A stretch of 64,000 nucleotides of DNA from Caenispirillum salinarum AK4 (lineage in GTDB: Bacteria > Pseudomonadota > Alphaproteobacteria > Rhodospirillales > Rhodospirillaceae), in the NCBI RefSeq assembly GCF_000315795.1, contig NZ_ANHY01000019.1:1-64000 (forward strand). Direction: 5' to 3'. The translations under genes and the position numbers were made by a program. The notes below the pieces were generated by a model, which saw nothing but the letters and a program-made list of their open reading frames with translations, made no database searches and was not told where the DNA came from. Shown here piece after piece: positions 39,239 to 49,555 of the stretch (within the stretch, counting starts at the first letter, position 1; every line of letters starts with the position of its first letter).

Positions 39239-41041
39239 CTAAGGCGCAAGGGCGATATCCTCTCCGCCCTGCCCCGGCGCCTGTTCGGCGGCGAACTGAA
39301 GCTGGTAGAGCCGCGCGTATGCGCCGCCCTTGCGCAGCAGATCCTCGTGCGTGCCGCTCTCCACCAGGCGCCCGGCGTCGATGACGTGGATCAGGTCGGC
39401 ATTGGTCACCGTGGACAGGCGGTGCGCGATGACCAGCGTTGTGCGGCCGCGCATCAGGTCTTCCAACGCCCCCTGCACCTGCCGTTCGCTTTCGGTGTCG
39501 AGCGCGCTGGTCGCCTCGTCCAGCAGCAGGATGGGGGCGTTCTTGAGCATGGCACGGGCGATGGACAGGCGCTGGCGCTGGCCGCCGGACAGCTTCAGGC
39601 CGCGCTCGCCGACGATGGTGTCGTAGCCCTGGGGCAGCGCCGCGATGAACTCGTGCGCGGCGGCGTTGCGGGCGGCGGTCTCGATTTCCTCCCGCGTTGC
39701 GCCGGGCTTCCCGAAGCCGATGTTGGCGGCCACCGTGTCGTCGAAAAGAACCACCTCCTGGCTGACCAGCGCCACGGCGTCACGCAGGCTGTCCAGCGTG
39801 ACCGCCCGCACGTCCTGGCCGTCGACGGTCACCCGCCCCTCGGTGGCGTCGTAGAAGCGCGGGATCATGTTCATGACCGTCGACTTGCCGGACCCCGACG
39901 GCCCCACCAGCGCCACGGTCCTGCCCGCCGGAACGTCCAGATCCAGGCCGTGCAGCGCCGGGCGCTCGTCGGTCTCGGCGGCGTCGTAGCGGAAGGTGAC
40001 CCCCTCCAGCCGCACATGCCCGCCCGACAACAGCAGCGGCTGGGCGTCGGGTGCGTCGGTGATGGCGGGGCGCGTGTCCAGCACGTCGAACAGGCGCTGG
40101 GCGGCGCCCATTCCTTCCTGGATGACCGTGTTCAGGTTCGCGAGCGCCTTCAACGGCCGGTAGGCCATCATCAACGCGGTGATGAAGGAGAAGAACGCCC
40201 CCGTGGTGGTCACGCCCTCGATCACCCGCAAGCCGCCGTAGACGATCACCACCGTCACCGCGATGCCGCCCATCATTTCCATGATGGGACTGGAGGCGGC
40301 ACGGGTCAGCGCGCCCTTCTGGGTCAGGCGGTAGACGGTCTCCGTCAACTCGGCGACACGGCCCTGCTCCACCCGTTCCATGCGATAGGCCTTGACCATG
40401 CGGATGCCGGCGAAGGACTGCTCAAGCAGGGTGTTGAAGGCGCCCATCTGCTCCTGGGTGTTCACCGACACCTTCCGCATGCGCCGGCCCAGGCGGGCCA
40501 CCGGATAGATGGCGATGGGAAACACCAGGAAGGCCGCCGTCGCCAGGACCCAATCCTGGTAGAACATCACGCCGATCAGCGCGGCGGCGGTCAGCGCATC
40601 CTTGCCCACGCCGGTGATCCCGTTGGAGACGGCGGCGCGCAGCAGGTTCACGTCGACCAGGAAGCGCGACACCAGCGAGCCGGTCTTGTGCGCCTGGAAG
40701 AACGCCACGTCCTGGCTGGTGAGGTGTGCATAAAGCCGGTTTTGCAGGTCGGCGATGGCGCGCAGGCCGACATGGCTCATGAGCCCGGACTGGCTGTACT
40801 CGGCGATGCCCTTGACGGCGAAGGTCGCCAGCACGGCGATCGCCACGGGCCACAGCATGGACTTGTCCTTCTGCGAGAACACCTGGTCCACCACCGGCTC
40901 CATGAGCCACGCCGTCATGCCCTGCGCGGCGGCGGCCACCGCCATGGCGACGACGGCAAGGCCGATGCGCGCGGCATAGGGGCGCACGGCCTCGCGCAGG
41001 AGGCGGCCGAACAGTGCGCGGGTGGAGTGTTTGCGAGACAA
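39239..41041 (-). CDS. MsbA-like lipid A/multidrug ABC exporter
   Basis: A 600-residue half-transporter: six membrane helices (about 20-320) fused to an ATPase domain (about 350-590). Walker A is GPSGSGKST, the signature LSGGQRQRLSIARA, Walker B ILLLDEATSALD and the H-loop VIAHRLS. Homodimers of this type flip lipid A core or export hydrophobic compounds. The start appears to be TTG at 41041 since no ATG/GTG gives a better N terminus; the ribosome site is weak. It stands alone on the minus strand, so it is assigned by family rather than context. Confidence 0.88.
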   Translation of the reverse strand: MSRKHSTRALFGRLLREAVRPYAARIGLAVVAMAVAAAAQGMTAWLMEPVVDQVFSQKDKSMLWPVAIAVLATFAVKGIAEYSQSGLMSHVGLRAIADLQNRLYAHLTSQDVAFFQAHKTGSLVSRFLVDVNLLRAAVSNGITGVGKDALTAAALIGVMFYQDWVLATAAFLVFPIAIYPVARLGRRMRKVSVNTQEQMGAFNTLLEQSFAGIRMVKAYRMERVEQGRVAELTETVYRLTQKGALTRAASSPIMEMMGGIAVTVVIVYGGLRVIEGVTTTGAFFSFITALMMAYRPLKALANLNTVIQEGMGAAQRLFDVLDTRPAITDAPDAQPLLLSGGHVRLEGVTFRYDAAETDERPALHGLDLDVPAGRTVALVGPSGSGKSTVMNMIPRFYDATEGRVTVDGQDVRAVTLDSLRDAVALVSQEVVLFDDTVAANIGFGKPGATREEIETAARNAAAHEFIAALPQGYDTIVGERGLKLSGGQRQRLSIARAMLKNAPILLLDEATSALDTESERQVQGALEDLMRGRTTLVIAHRLSTVTNADLIHVIDAGRLVESGTHEDLLRKGGAYARLYQLQFAAEQAPGQGGEDIALAP

Positions 41042-41131
41042 GGAAAACGGCTTTCACGGCTTGCGACAAAGCGTGTTTCTAACGCCTTGCCGCCCGCCCG
41101 TAAATGCCGGCGCGTCCTGGTCGGCCCGGCG

Positions 41132-41752
41132 TCAGAGCGTATAGCTGAGGCACCACAGCCGCTCGCCCATGTCCAGCCTCAGCGCGCGGGCGTCGGGAGC
41201 CGTCTCGCGCACGCGGGCGCGCAGGTCGTCTTCGGCCATGGCGCCGGAGCGGGCCTCGGGCTCGCGGGCATCCACCAACACCACCGCGGCGCCCGGCCCA
41301 AGCCGCCGGTGCAGCAGCGTCAGGACGTCGGTGCGATATGTATTCCCGCCTCCGGCGCAGAGGAAAGCGGCGAAGCCGCCATCGAAGGCCCCGCCCAGCC
41401 GCGGCAGGTCCTCGGGCGCGGCCTGCAATAGCGCCACCCGGTTGGCAGGCAGGCGACGGGCGGCGGCGCGGCGCAGGGCGGCGGGATCGTCGGTCAGGGC
41501 CGTGACGGCCTGCGCGGCCTGCGCCAGATGCGCCGTCCACCAGCCGTCGCCGCACGCCGGCTCAATCACCGAGCGCCCGGCCAGCACCCCCTGCACGCGC
41601 CCCACCACGCCGCGCAGCTCCCGCTGCACACGGGGATCGGCCAGAAGACGGTCCACCCGCCCCTGCCGGGCGCCGGACGCCGGGGGCGGGACGACACACG
41701 CATCGGGCGGCGCGGCGACCGTTGAGTGGGCGTGGTGCTGATGCGACGACAT
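41132..41752 (-). CDS. SAM-dependent methyltransferase-like protein
   Basis: A 206-residue Rossmann-fold protein. The SAM-binding motif I is seen as VIEPACGDGWWTAHLAQ, and the fold continues through ALLQAAPEDLPRLGGAFDGGFAAF to the C-terminal RALRLDMGERLWCLSYTL. A short His-rich N terminus (MSSHQHHAHS) precedes it. GGAGGAATC is directly upstream of the ATG at 41752; an upstream in-frame start at 41941 is rejected. The methyl acceptor is unknown. Confidence 0.78.
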   Translation of the reverse strand: MSSHQHHAHSTVAAPPDACVVPPPASGARQGRVDRLLADPRVQRELRGVVGRVQGVLAGRSVIEPACGDGWWTAHLAQAAQAVTALTDDPAALRRAAARRLPANRVALLQAAPEDLPRLGGAFDGGFAAFLCAGGGNTYRTDVLTLLHRRLGPGAAVVLVDAREPEARSGAMAEDDLRARVRETAPDARALRLDMGERLWCLSYTL

Positions 41753-41946
41753 GATTCCTCCGCGCGGCGGGACCTCTGGCGGGTCCGTACCTGTTGGCTC
41801 CCCGACAGTGTATCCGGCAGGGATGACAGAACCATGACTTGGCGTTGAAACAACAGAGAAGATACCGCCGCCCGTCATATACAACTGCCTCAAGTCATCC
41901 GCCTTTACCGCATTTTGTAGAAGGGTCAGAGTAAAGAGCACTCCTT

Positions 41947-42714
41947 TTGCGGGAATTTCCGGCTGTGCCCTGCACCATCGTCACGCTGAACACCTGGAAG
42001 GGCGACGGCGCCTACCGCGCCCGCCTGCGGCTCATGGCCGCGGGGCTGGCCGTGCTGGCACCCGACGTTGTGCTGTTGCAGGAGGCGCTCGCCAGCGCCG
42101 ACGGCGGCCTGGATACCGCCGCCCATCTGGCCGACGCCTGCGCCCTGCCCCACCGTGTCCGCCACGACGGGCGCCGGAAGGCACGCATGGTGGAGGGACG
42201 GCGGCTGGACACGACCTCGGGCCTCGCCGTCCTGTCGCGGCGGCCGATCACCGGGCACCGGGTCGTGGAGCTTCCCGCCGACCCGCGCGACGGCGACCGC
42301 CAGGCCGTGATCGCCCGCACCACGGACGCCGAGGGCGCGGCGGTGGTGATCGCGACGACGCACCTGACGCACCTGAAGGACGCCTCCGTCCTGCGGCTGG
42401 CCCAGCGCGACGCCGTGCTGGCGGCGCTGGCCGATGCCGGCGACCGGCCGGTGGTCCTGGGCGGCGACTTCAACGCCGGTCCCGACGACCCTGTGATCGC
42501 AGAGCTTTCAGGACGCCGGGCCGGCGGCGTGGATTGGACGCCGCCGACGCTGCTGCCGGATGACGGGCGCGGACGGGCGGACTGCCTCGACCACCTGTTC
42601 CTGCTGCGCGGGCCGTGGCGCGTGGCGGATGTGGCGCGGGTCCTGGACGTCGCCGACCCGGCGACGGGCCGTTATCCCAGCGACCATGCCGGGGTGATGG
42701 CCGTCTTCCGCTAG
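41947..42714 (+). CDS. Endonuclease/exonuclease/phosphatase (EEP) family hydrolase
   Basis: A 255-residue protein of the DNase I-like metal-dependent superfamily. Catalytic blocks: TLNTWKG (Asn), VLLQEAL (Glu metal ligand), VVIATTHLTHLKD, GGDFNAG (Asp/Asn) and YPSDHAGVM (Asp-His). Substrate could be nucleic acid, phospholipid or a phosphoester. The start is either TTG at 41947 or GTG at 41965; neither has a strong ribosome site. Its TAG stop shares a CTAG with the convergent nnrU stop. Confidence 0.85.
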   Translation: MREFPAVPCTIVTLNTWKGDGAYRARLRLMAAGLAVLAPDVVLLQEALASADGGLDTAAHLADACALPHRVRHDGRRKARMVEGRRLDTTSGLAVLSRRPITGHRVVELPADPRDGDRQAVIARTTDAEGAAVVIATTHLTHLKDASVLRLAQRDAVLAALADAGDRPVVLGGDFNAGPDDPVIAELSGRRAGGVDWTPPTLLPDDGRGRADCLDHLFLLRGPWRVADVARVLDVADPATGRYPSDHAGVMAVFR

Positions 42715-43400
42715 AGGACGCCGACCCAGGGCTGAACGCCGATCACCGGGCCGTGCAGGTGCAGAAGGGCGGCATAGACCACCAGCCCGCCCAGCAGCGG
42801 CACCCAGCCCGGCCAGACGTCCCGCAGCCGGGCGCGGCCGGAGACCACCGCCGCAAACGGCCAGTTGGAGGTGCGCGCGCTCAGGCGCCGCCATTCGGCC
42901 TGCCCCAGCTCCTTGCGGGCCTTGGCGTCGATGCCGTAGGGGCCGGCCAGGCTCAGGACCAGCAGAAGCCCGAACAGCACCGCCGAGGCCAGATCCTCGT
43001 TGGCGACCAGATGTCCGGCCGCCCACAGGATGAAGGCCCAGATGAGCGGATGGCGGGTGATCGCCAGCAGGCCCGGGCGGTCGGGATCGAAGCCCCGCCG
43101 CCGCACGCCCACGGAGAGCGGATTCGCCACCACCAGGGCGCCGACGCCCAGGATGCAGGCGATGGGCATGGTCACCAGCGGCACCCAGGCCGCCCATCCC
43201 TGGTAGTCCCAGACGGGCACGTAGGGCGCGCGGACGTAGGCCATGGCCACCCAGGCCAGGACCACCAGGCTCAGCACGGAATAGCCGGCCAGATAGGGAC
43301 CGCGCCCGATGGTGCCGACGATGCGCGCCCGCAGGGGCCGCGCGGCGGGCAGGCTGTGGGTCAGAAGGAAGACGGCGACGGCGAGGAACAGTTCGGTCAT
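42711..43400 (-). CDS. NnrU-family membrane protein
   Basis: A 229-residue protein with about six membrane segments. NnrU proteins belong to the isoprenylcysteine-methyltransferase-like superfamily; here GLLAITRHPLIWAFILWAAGHL matches the signature RHP-containing region. The family is linked to nitric-oxide metabolism and often sits with nitrite/NO reductase or nnrS genes. It is divergent from nnrS with a perfect FNR-type box between them. The ATG at 43400 is preferred over an in-frame TTG at 43412. Confidence 0.88.
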   Translation of the reverse strand: MTELFLAVAVFLLTHSLPAARPLRARIVGTIGRGPYLAGYSVLSLVVLAWVAMAYVRAPYVPVWDYQGWAAWVPLVTMPIACILGVGALVVANPLSVGVRRRGFDPDRPGLLAITRHPLIWAFILWAAGHLVANEDLASAVLFGLLLVLSLAGPYGIDAKARKELGQAEWRRLSARTSNWPFAAVVSGRARLRDVWPGWVPLLGGLVVYAALLHLHGPVIGVQPWVGVL

Positions 43401-43468
43401 GACAAACGTCAAGTCGTAGGAGGTTCAGTCGATGCAGCCTATCCTAAACCCGGCCAGCCGGCCTTCCT

Positions 43469-43482
43469 TTGATTGGGATCAA
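43469..43482. promoter_or_regulatory. FNR/NnrR-type box
   Basis: TTGATTGGGATCAA is a perfect TTGAT-N4-ATCAA palindrome. Its centre is about 75 bp from the nnrU start, compatible with activation at -41.5, but only 18 bp from the nnrS ATG. Confidence 0.85.
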
Positions 43483-43493
43483 GACCACACGCC

Positions 43494-44735
43494 ATGACAG
43501 ACTCCGCCGCCGCCCCCGACGCCGACGACGCCCGCCGCCGCGCCGGGGCCTTCGACCGTCCGCCGTTGATCCTGTTCCGCTCGGGCTTTCGCGCCTTCTT
43601 CCTGCTGGCCGGCCTTCAGGGCGCCTTCGCCATGGCGCTGTGGACGCTCTGGCTGTCCGCGCCCGCCGGCGGGGCGCTCGGCGCGGCGGCCGACCCCGTG
43701 GGATGGCATGCGCACGAGATGCTGTTCGGCTACACCGTCGCGGCCGCCGCCGGTTTCCTGCTGACCGCCGTGCCCAACTGGACCGGCACCGCCGCGGCGA
43801 AAAGCTGGACCATCGTGCTTCTGGCGACGCTGTGGCTGGCGGGGCGCGTCGGCATGTGGCTGGCCGGGATCATTCCCGCCTGGTTGACGGCGGCGCTGGA
43901 CCTGGCGTTCCTGCCTGCCCTGATCGCCGTCCTGGCGACGGCGCTGCTGCCGGTGGGCAACCGGCGCAACCACGTCTTCCTGCTGCTGCTGGGCGTGTGG
44001 TGGCTGTGCAGCCTGCTCGACCACGTGGCCTTCATGGGGCTGGAGCCGTCGGGCACCTACGCCCGGCGGCTGGCCGTGGACGTGGCGGCGATCATGATGA
44101 TCATCGTGGGCGGCCGCATCGTGCCGTCGTTCACGCGCAACTGGCTGAAGGCGCAGGGCCGCACCGACTCGGTGCGCGTGGATACGGGGCTGGAGCGTGT
44201 CTCCATCCTGCTCGCGTTCCTGGTGATGATCCTGCACGCGCTGGGCGCCTGGGACTGGATGGTCGGCCTGGTCGCCCTGCTCGCAGGGGTTTCCGTGCTG
44301 TGGCGGCTGGGGCGCTGGAGCGGCTTTTCCACCCTGAGCGAGCCGATCCTCTTCATCCTGCACGTGGGCTATGGCTGGATCGGCATCGCCTTCCTGCTGG
44401 AGGCCGCCTCGCTGCTGGCCGACTGGGTGCCCTATACCACCGCCTGGCACGCCATGACCGCCGGGGCTGTGGGCACGCTGACTCTGGCGGTGATGACGCG
44501 CGCCGCACTGGGGCATTCCGGCCGCCCCATCGTCGCCGCACCCCTGACCATCGCCGCCTACGTCCTGGTGAACATGGCCGCCCTGGTGCGCGTCTTCGGG
44601 CCGCTCATCAAGCCCGAGGGCTACACAGCCCTCGTGAGTGCCGCAGGCTGGCTGTGGGCGCTGGCCTTCATCTGCTACCTGATCGTCTATCTGCCGCTGT
44701 ACCTGCGGCCGCGCGCAGACGGCAAACCGGGATGA
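43494..44735 (+). CDS. nnrS: NnrS-family haem-copper membrane protein
   Basis: A 413-residue polytopic protein with about twelve membrane helices. NnrS is needed for resistance to nitrosative stress in several proteobacteria and contains haem and copper. WHAHEMLFGYTVAAAAGFLLTAVPNW is the hallmark region (quoted in part: WHAHEMLFGYTVAAAAGF), with further conserved His in DHVAFMGLE and AWHAMTAGAVG. The ATG at 43494 is used; a TTG 21 bp upstream lies inside the FNR box and is rejected. Confidence 0.93.
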   Translation: MTDSAAAPDADDARRRAGAFDRPPLILFRSGFRAFFLLAGLQGAFAMALWTLWLSAPAGGALGAAADPVGWHAHEMLFGYTVAAAAGFLLTAVPNWTGTAAAKSWTIVLLATLWLAGRVGMWLAGIIPAWLTAALDLAFLPALIAVLATALLPVGNRRNHVFLLLLGVWWLCSLLDHVAFMGLEPSGTYARRLAVDVAAIMMIIVGGRIVPSFTRNWLKAQGRTDSVRVDTGLERVSILLAFLVMILHALGAWDWMVGLVALLAGVSVLWRLGRWSGFSTLSEPILFILHVGYGWIGIAFLLEAASLLADWVPYTTAWHAMTAGAVGTLTLAVMTRAALGHSGRPIVAAPLTIAAYVLVNMAALVRVFGPLIKPEGYTALVSAAGWLWALAFICYLIVYLPLYLRPRADGKPG

Positions 44736-44813
44736 CAACAACACTCTGTAACACAGGGTAACAGCACTGTTTTCCGGCTCGCAGGGCGGGGTGCGGGCGC
44801 CTACAATGGCGGC

Positions 44814-45554
44814 ATGAGCACCGCCACCCCGCACCTTCTAGTGGTCGATGACGACGCCGAGATCCGCGACCTGCTGGACCGCTTCCTGACGAAGCACGGC
44901 TTCACCGTCTCCACCGCCGCCGACGGCCCCGCCATGCATGCCCGTATGGCCGAGGCCGCGCCGGACCTTTTGGTGCTCGACCTCATGCTGCCGGGCGAGG
45001 ACGGGCTGTCCCTGTGCCGCGCGTTGCGTGCGGCGGGCGACCGCACGCCCATCATCATGCTGACCGCGATGGGCGAGGACGTGGACCGTATCGTCGGCCT
45101 GGAAATGGGCGCCGACGACTACCTTCCCAAACCCTTCAACCCGCGCGAGCTGGTGGCCCGCGCCAAGGCCGTCCTGCGGCGTGCCGAGCCACATGCGACG
45201 GCCGATCCCCCTGGCGGCGGCGACGCCGAGCCGCCCGCCCTTTACCGCTTCGCCGGCTTCACGCTGACCCCCGCCACCCGCGCCTGCACCGGCCCCGACG
45301 GCGCGGCGGTGGACCTGTCGGCCGGCGAGTACGACATGCTCATGGCGTTCCTGGAGCACCCCCGCCGCGTGCTCAGTCGTGACCAGCTTCTGGACCTGGC
45401 GCGCGGACGGCAGGCCATGCCGTTTGACCGCAGCGTCGACATCCAGGTCAGCCGCCTGCGCCGCAAAATCGAGCCCGACCCGAAGAACCCGACGCTCATC
45501 AAGACGGTGCGCGGCGGCGGCTACCTGTTCACGCCCGAGGTCGTCCGGCCATGA
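44814..45554 (+). CDS. OmpR-family response regulator
   Basis: A 246-residue regulator with a receiver (about 5-120, Asp56 in LLVLDLMLPGEDG, Lys in YLPKPFNP) and a winged-helix DNA-binding domain (about 140-240, ending VSRLRRKIEPDPKNPTLIKT plus RGGGYLF). The architecture and sequence are closest to the OmpR subgroup. Its stop overlaps the start of the sensor kinase gene (ATGA), so the two form a two-component pair. The target genes are not evident. Confidence 0.93.
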   Translation: MSTATPHLLVVDDDAEIRDLLDRFLTKHGFTVSTAADGPAMHARMAEAAPDLLVLDLMLPGEDGLSLCRALRAAGDRTPIIMLTAMGEDVDRIVGLEMGADDYLPKPFNPRELVARAKAVLRRAEPHATADPPGGGDAEPPALYRFAGFTLTPATRACTGPDGAAVDLSAGEYDMLMAFLEHPRRVLSRDQLLDLARGRQAMPFDRSVDIQVSRLRRKIEPDPKNPTLIKTVRGGGYLFTPEVVRP

Positions 45555-46984
45555 CCGCCCCCGCGTCCGCCAAGGTGCCGCGCCGGCGGCTGGCCCTGCT
45601 GCCCGACAGCATTACCGGCTGGTTCCTGCTGGTGCTGGCGGGGGTGCTGATCTGCTCGCACCTGGCGGTGCTGGCCGTTTATGCCCGCGACCGGCACCAG
45701 GCGCTGGAAGCCGCCGGTTTGCGGCAGGCGGCGGCGCGCATGGCGGCCGCGGTGGAAACCGTGGGCGCCGCCCCGGCAGAGGCGCGGGCGCCCATCGTCC
45801 GCGCCATGGGCGGGCCGGGCTTCCACCTGGGCCTGACCGATACGCCCCTTGCCGAGCCGGGCCGCGGCGGCGCCCTGGCCCGCGTGCTGGCGCAGCTTCT
45901 GGCCGAGCGCCTGCCCGAAGGCACCGACATCGTCGTCGGCCGCCTGAACCGCGACGCCCTGCCCGAGCGGGGACCGGGGCATGGTCCGGGCATGGGTCCG
46001 GGCGCGCGTCACCACATGATGATGAACGCCGCCCGGCCGGGCCAGGACCTGACCCACTTGGCCGCCTCGGTCCGCCTGCCCGACGGCGCATGGCTGACGG
46101 GCCTTGCCCTGCTGGAGCGGCCGGAGCGGCTGTGGCGCCCGGCCTTCCTGGGCTGGGTGACGGGCCTCGTCCTCGTCGTCGCCGCCGTCGCCTGGTGGGG
46201 GGTCCGGCGCGCCGTGCGCCCCCTGCGGGTGCTGGAAGCCCACGCGGCGCGGCTGGGGGTGGACGTCGCCCATGCCGAGCCTCTGCCCGAGTCCGGCCCG
46301 CGCGAGGTGCGCGGCGCCGCCACCGCCTTCAACGAAATGCAGCGCCGCCTCACCCGCTACGTCGAGGACCGCACGCGGATGCTGGCGGCCATCTCCCACG
46401 ACCTGCGCACGCCTATCACCCGCCTGCGCCTACGCGCCGAGCTGATGGACGACGACGGTTCGGGCGACCGCGCGAAGATGCTCCGTGACCTGGAGGACAT
46501 GGAACGCATGATCGCCGCCACCCTGGCGTTCGCCCGCCAGGACGCGGCGGCAGAGCCGGTGGAGCCGCTGGACCTGGCCGCCCTCCTGCGCGACGTCGCC
46601 GAGGGCCGGACCGCCACCGCCGTCGAGGCGCCGGAGGAGCTGGACATCCTGGGCCGGCCGACGGGCCTGCGGCGGGTCTTCGCCAACCTGTTGGACAACG
46701 CCGAAGCCTATGGCCACGCCTGCCGCGTGACGCTTCGCGCTAACGAGGATGCGGCGGTCGTGACGGTGGACGACGACGGCCCCGGCATCCCCGCCGCCGA
46801 GCGCGAAAAGGTCTTCGCGCCCTTCTACCGGCTGGAGGGCTCGCGCTCGCGGGAGACGGGCGGCACGGGCCTCGGCCTGTCGGTGGCCCGCACCATCGTC
46901 CACGCCCACGGCGGCACCATCGCCCTGTCCGACGGGCCAGGGGGCAAGGGCCTGCGGGTGACGGTCGTGCTTCCGAATGGGTGA
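45551..46984 (+). CDS. EnvZ-like sensor histidine kinase with His/Met-rich periplasmic loop
   Basis: A 477-residue inner-membrane kinase: TM1 about 22-45, periplasmic domain about 46-197, TM2 about 198-217, HAMP about 218-270, HisKA with His283 (AISHDLRTPITRLRLR), and HATPase (NLLDNAEAYGH, DDDGPGIP, GGTGLGLSVA). The periplasmic part contains GHGPGMGPGARHHMMM at about residues 143-158, a cluster of His and Met uncommon in EnvZ that could bind copper, silver or another soft metal. It is translationally coupled to its regulator. The stimulus is inferred only. Confidence 0.9.
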   Translation: MTAPASAKVPRRRLALLPDSITGWFLLVLAGVLICSHLAVLAVYARDRHQALEAAGLRQAAARMAAAVETVGAAPAEARAPIVRAMGGPGFHLGLTDTPLAEPGRGGALARVLAQLLAERLPEGTDIVVGRLNRDALPERGPGHGPGMGPGARHHMMMNAARPGQDLTHLAASVRLPDGAWLTGLALLERPERLWRPAFLGWVTGLVLVVAAVAWWGVRRAVRPLRVLEAHAARLGVDVAHAEPLPESGPREVRGAATAFNEMQRRLTRYVEDRTRMLAAISHDLRTPITRLRLRAELMDDDGSGDRAKMLRDLEDMERMIAATLAFARQDAAAEPVEPLDLAALLRDVAEGRTATAVEAPEELDILGRPTGLRRVFANLLDNAEAYGHACRVTLRANEDAAVVTVDDDGPGIPAAEREKVFAPFYRLEGSRSRETGGTGLGLSVARTIVHAHGGTIALSDGPGGKGLRVTVVLPNG

Positions 46985-47046
46985 CGGCGGGCACGCGCAT
47001 CGCTACCCTGGTGCCCCAATAAGAATGCCAGGGAGTCACACCGTCC

Positions 47047-48591
<1,545 letters not shown>

Positions 48592-48599
48592 GCCCGGAC

Positions 48600-48629
48600 C
48601 GACCGTCAGCCCCGGGCGGGCGACGGTCG
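48600..48629 (+). terminator. Hairpin after the acyl-CoA ligase gene
   Basis: CGACCGTC pairs with GACGGTCG across 14 bases, starting eight bases after the stop codon. There is no U-run. Confidence 0.45.
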
Positions 48630-48865
48630 ACAACGCGCCCCCCGTCACAATTCAGTCATAAAGCGCAGGGGAGCCATGCGATTTTTGCATTTACTTTCGA
48701 TCGCACCGTGGGGCATGGTGCGGGTTCTTCCGGCGGCGGTGCTTCTTCCAGCGCCCGCCGCGCCCGCGGCTCTCCCCCCCTTGCTGTCCGCAGGCGCGGT
48801 GTCCCCGATCCCCATCCAAGGCGCGGATGGACGCCGCCGCCGGAACTCCCGACACCCACGCTTGG

Positions 48866-49474
48866 CTATTCGGCCTCCGACGGTTTCCGCTCGGCGGCCT
48901 CGTCGCGTGTCTTCTCGGCCAGTTGCTCCCGCTCCGCCGGCAGACGCTCGCCCGCCAGCCATTGCTCGGGCGGCACCCAGGCGCTGCCCCAGAGGCCCAG
49001 TTCGGCCGTGCGCGCCTGTGCCTCGGCCTGGGCGTAACGGTCGCCGGTGGCCACTGCCCGCCCCTGCTTGACCAGCGTTTCCGCCACGTCGCGTCCCTCC
49101 ACCAGACAGGTGACCAGGCCCGCCTCGCCGCTCGCCGCCGGCTGGCAGTCCAGCGGCTTGACGCTCAGGTCGACGATCTTGGCCAGGGCCGCCGTCGCCT
49201 GATCGCCGCAGGGCTCGAGCCGCCCGGCGCGTTCGCACTGCTGGCCCGGCACGGGCGTCTTGACGCCGGCCAACTGGACCGTGCGGCCGTCGATGCGCAG
49301 GGTGCGCCCGTCGACCACCTGGACCACCTGGCCGCCGCGCTCCAGCTTCGGGGCTTCGGCGGTCGAGGGAGCGCCGGCTGTACGCGGCTCCGCCTTCAGG
49401 TCCATGACACCACCCGCGAGCAGCGCCGCCAGGACGATGGCGCTCAGGACGGATGCTCCGGTCAGCTTGCTCAT
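48866..49474 (-). CDS. Exported nuclease-fold (SNc/TNase-like) protein lacking catalytic residues
   Basis: A 202-residue protein with an N-terminal signal or anchor (about 8-28) and a staphylococcal-nuclease-like OB fold (about 48-165). The fold signature VVDGRTLRIDG is present. The residues that follow in active enzymes, the Arg in VRLAG and the Glu in DAPE, are replaced here by VQLAGVKTPVPG, and the second catalytic Arg (usually RDRYGR) is missing. Four cysteines (QQCERAGRLEPC and two later) may be disulfide-bonded. It ends in a charged helical tail. The ATG at 49474 has AGGAG upstream. Probably a binding, not cutting, protein. Confidence 0.72.
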   Translation of the reverse strand: MSKLTGASVLSAIVLAALLAGGVMDLKAEPRTAGAPSTAEAPKLERGGQVVQVVDGRTLRIDGRTVQLAGVKTPVPGQQCERAGRLEPCGDQATAALAKIVDLSVKPLDCQPAASGEAGLVTCLVEGRDVAETLVKQGRAVATGDRYAQAEAQARTAELGLWGSAWVPPEQWLAGERLPAEREQLAEKTRDEAAERKPSEAE

Positions 49475-49555
49475 CAAGGGTCGTCTCCTGCCGGGTTCGG
49501 GTCAGGCTAGCCTCACCCGCGGGAATGGCGGCAATGGGCACGGAATGGGGCCATG

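Noticed and set aside
48676-49071. Plus-strand frame opposite the nuclease-fold gene
   Set aside because: Pro/Arg-rich shadow; the minus strand has a signal peptide, ribosome site and recognisable fold.
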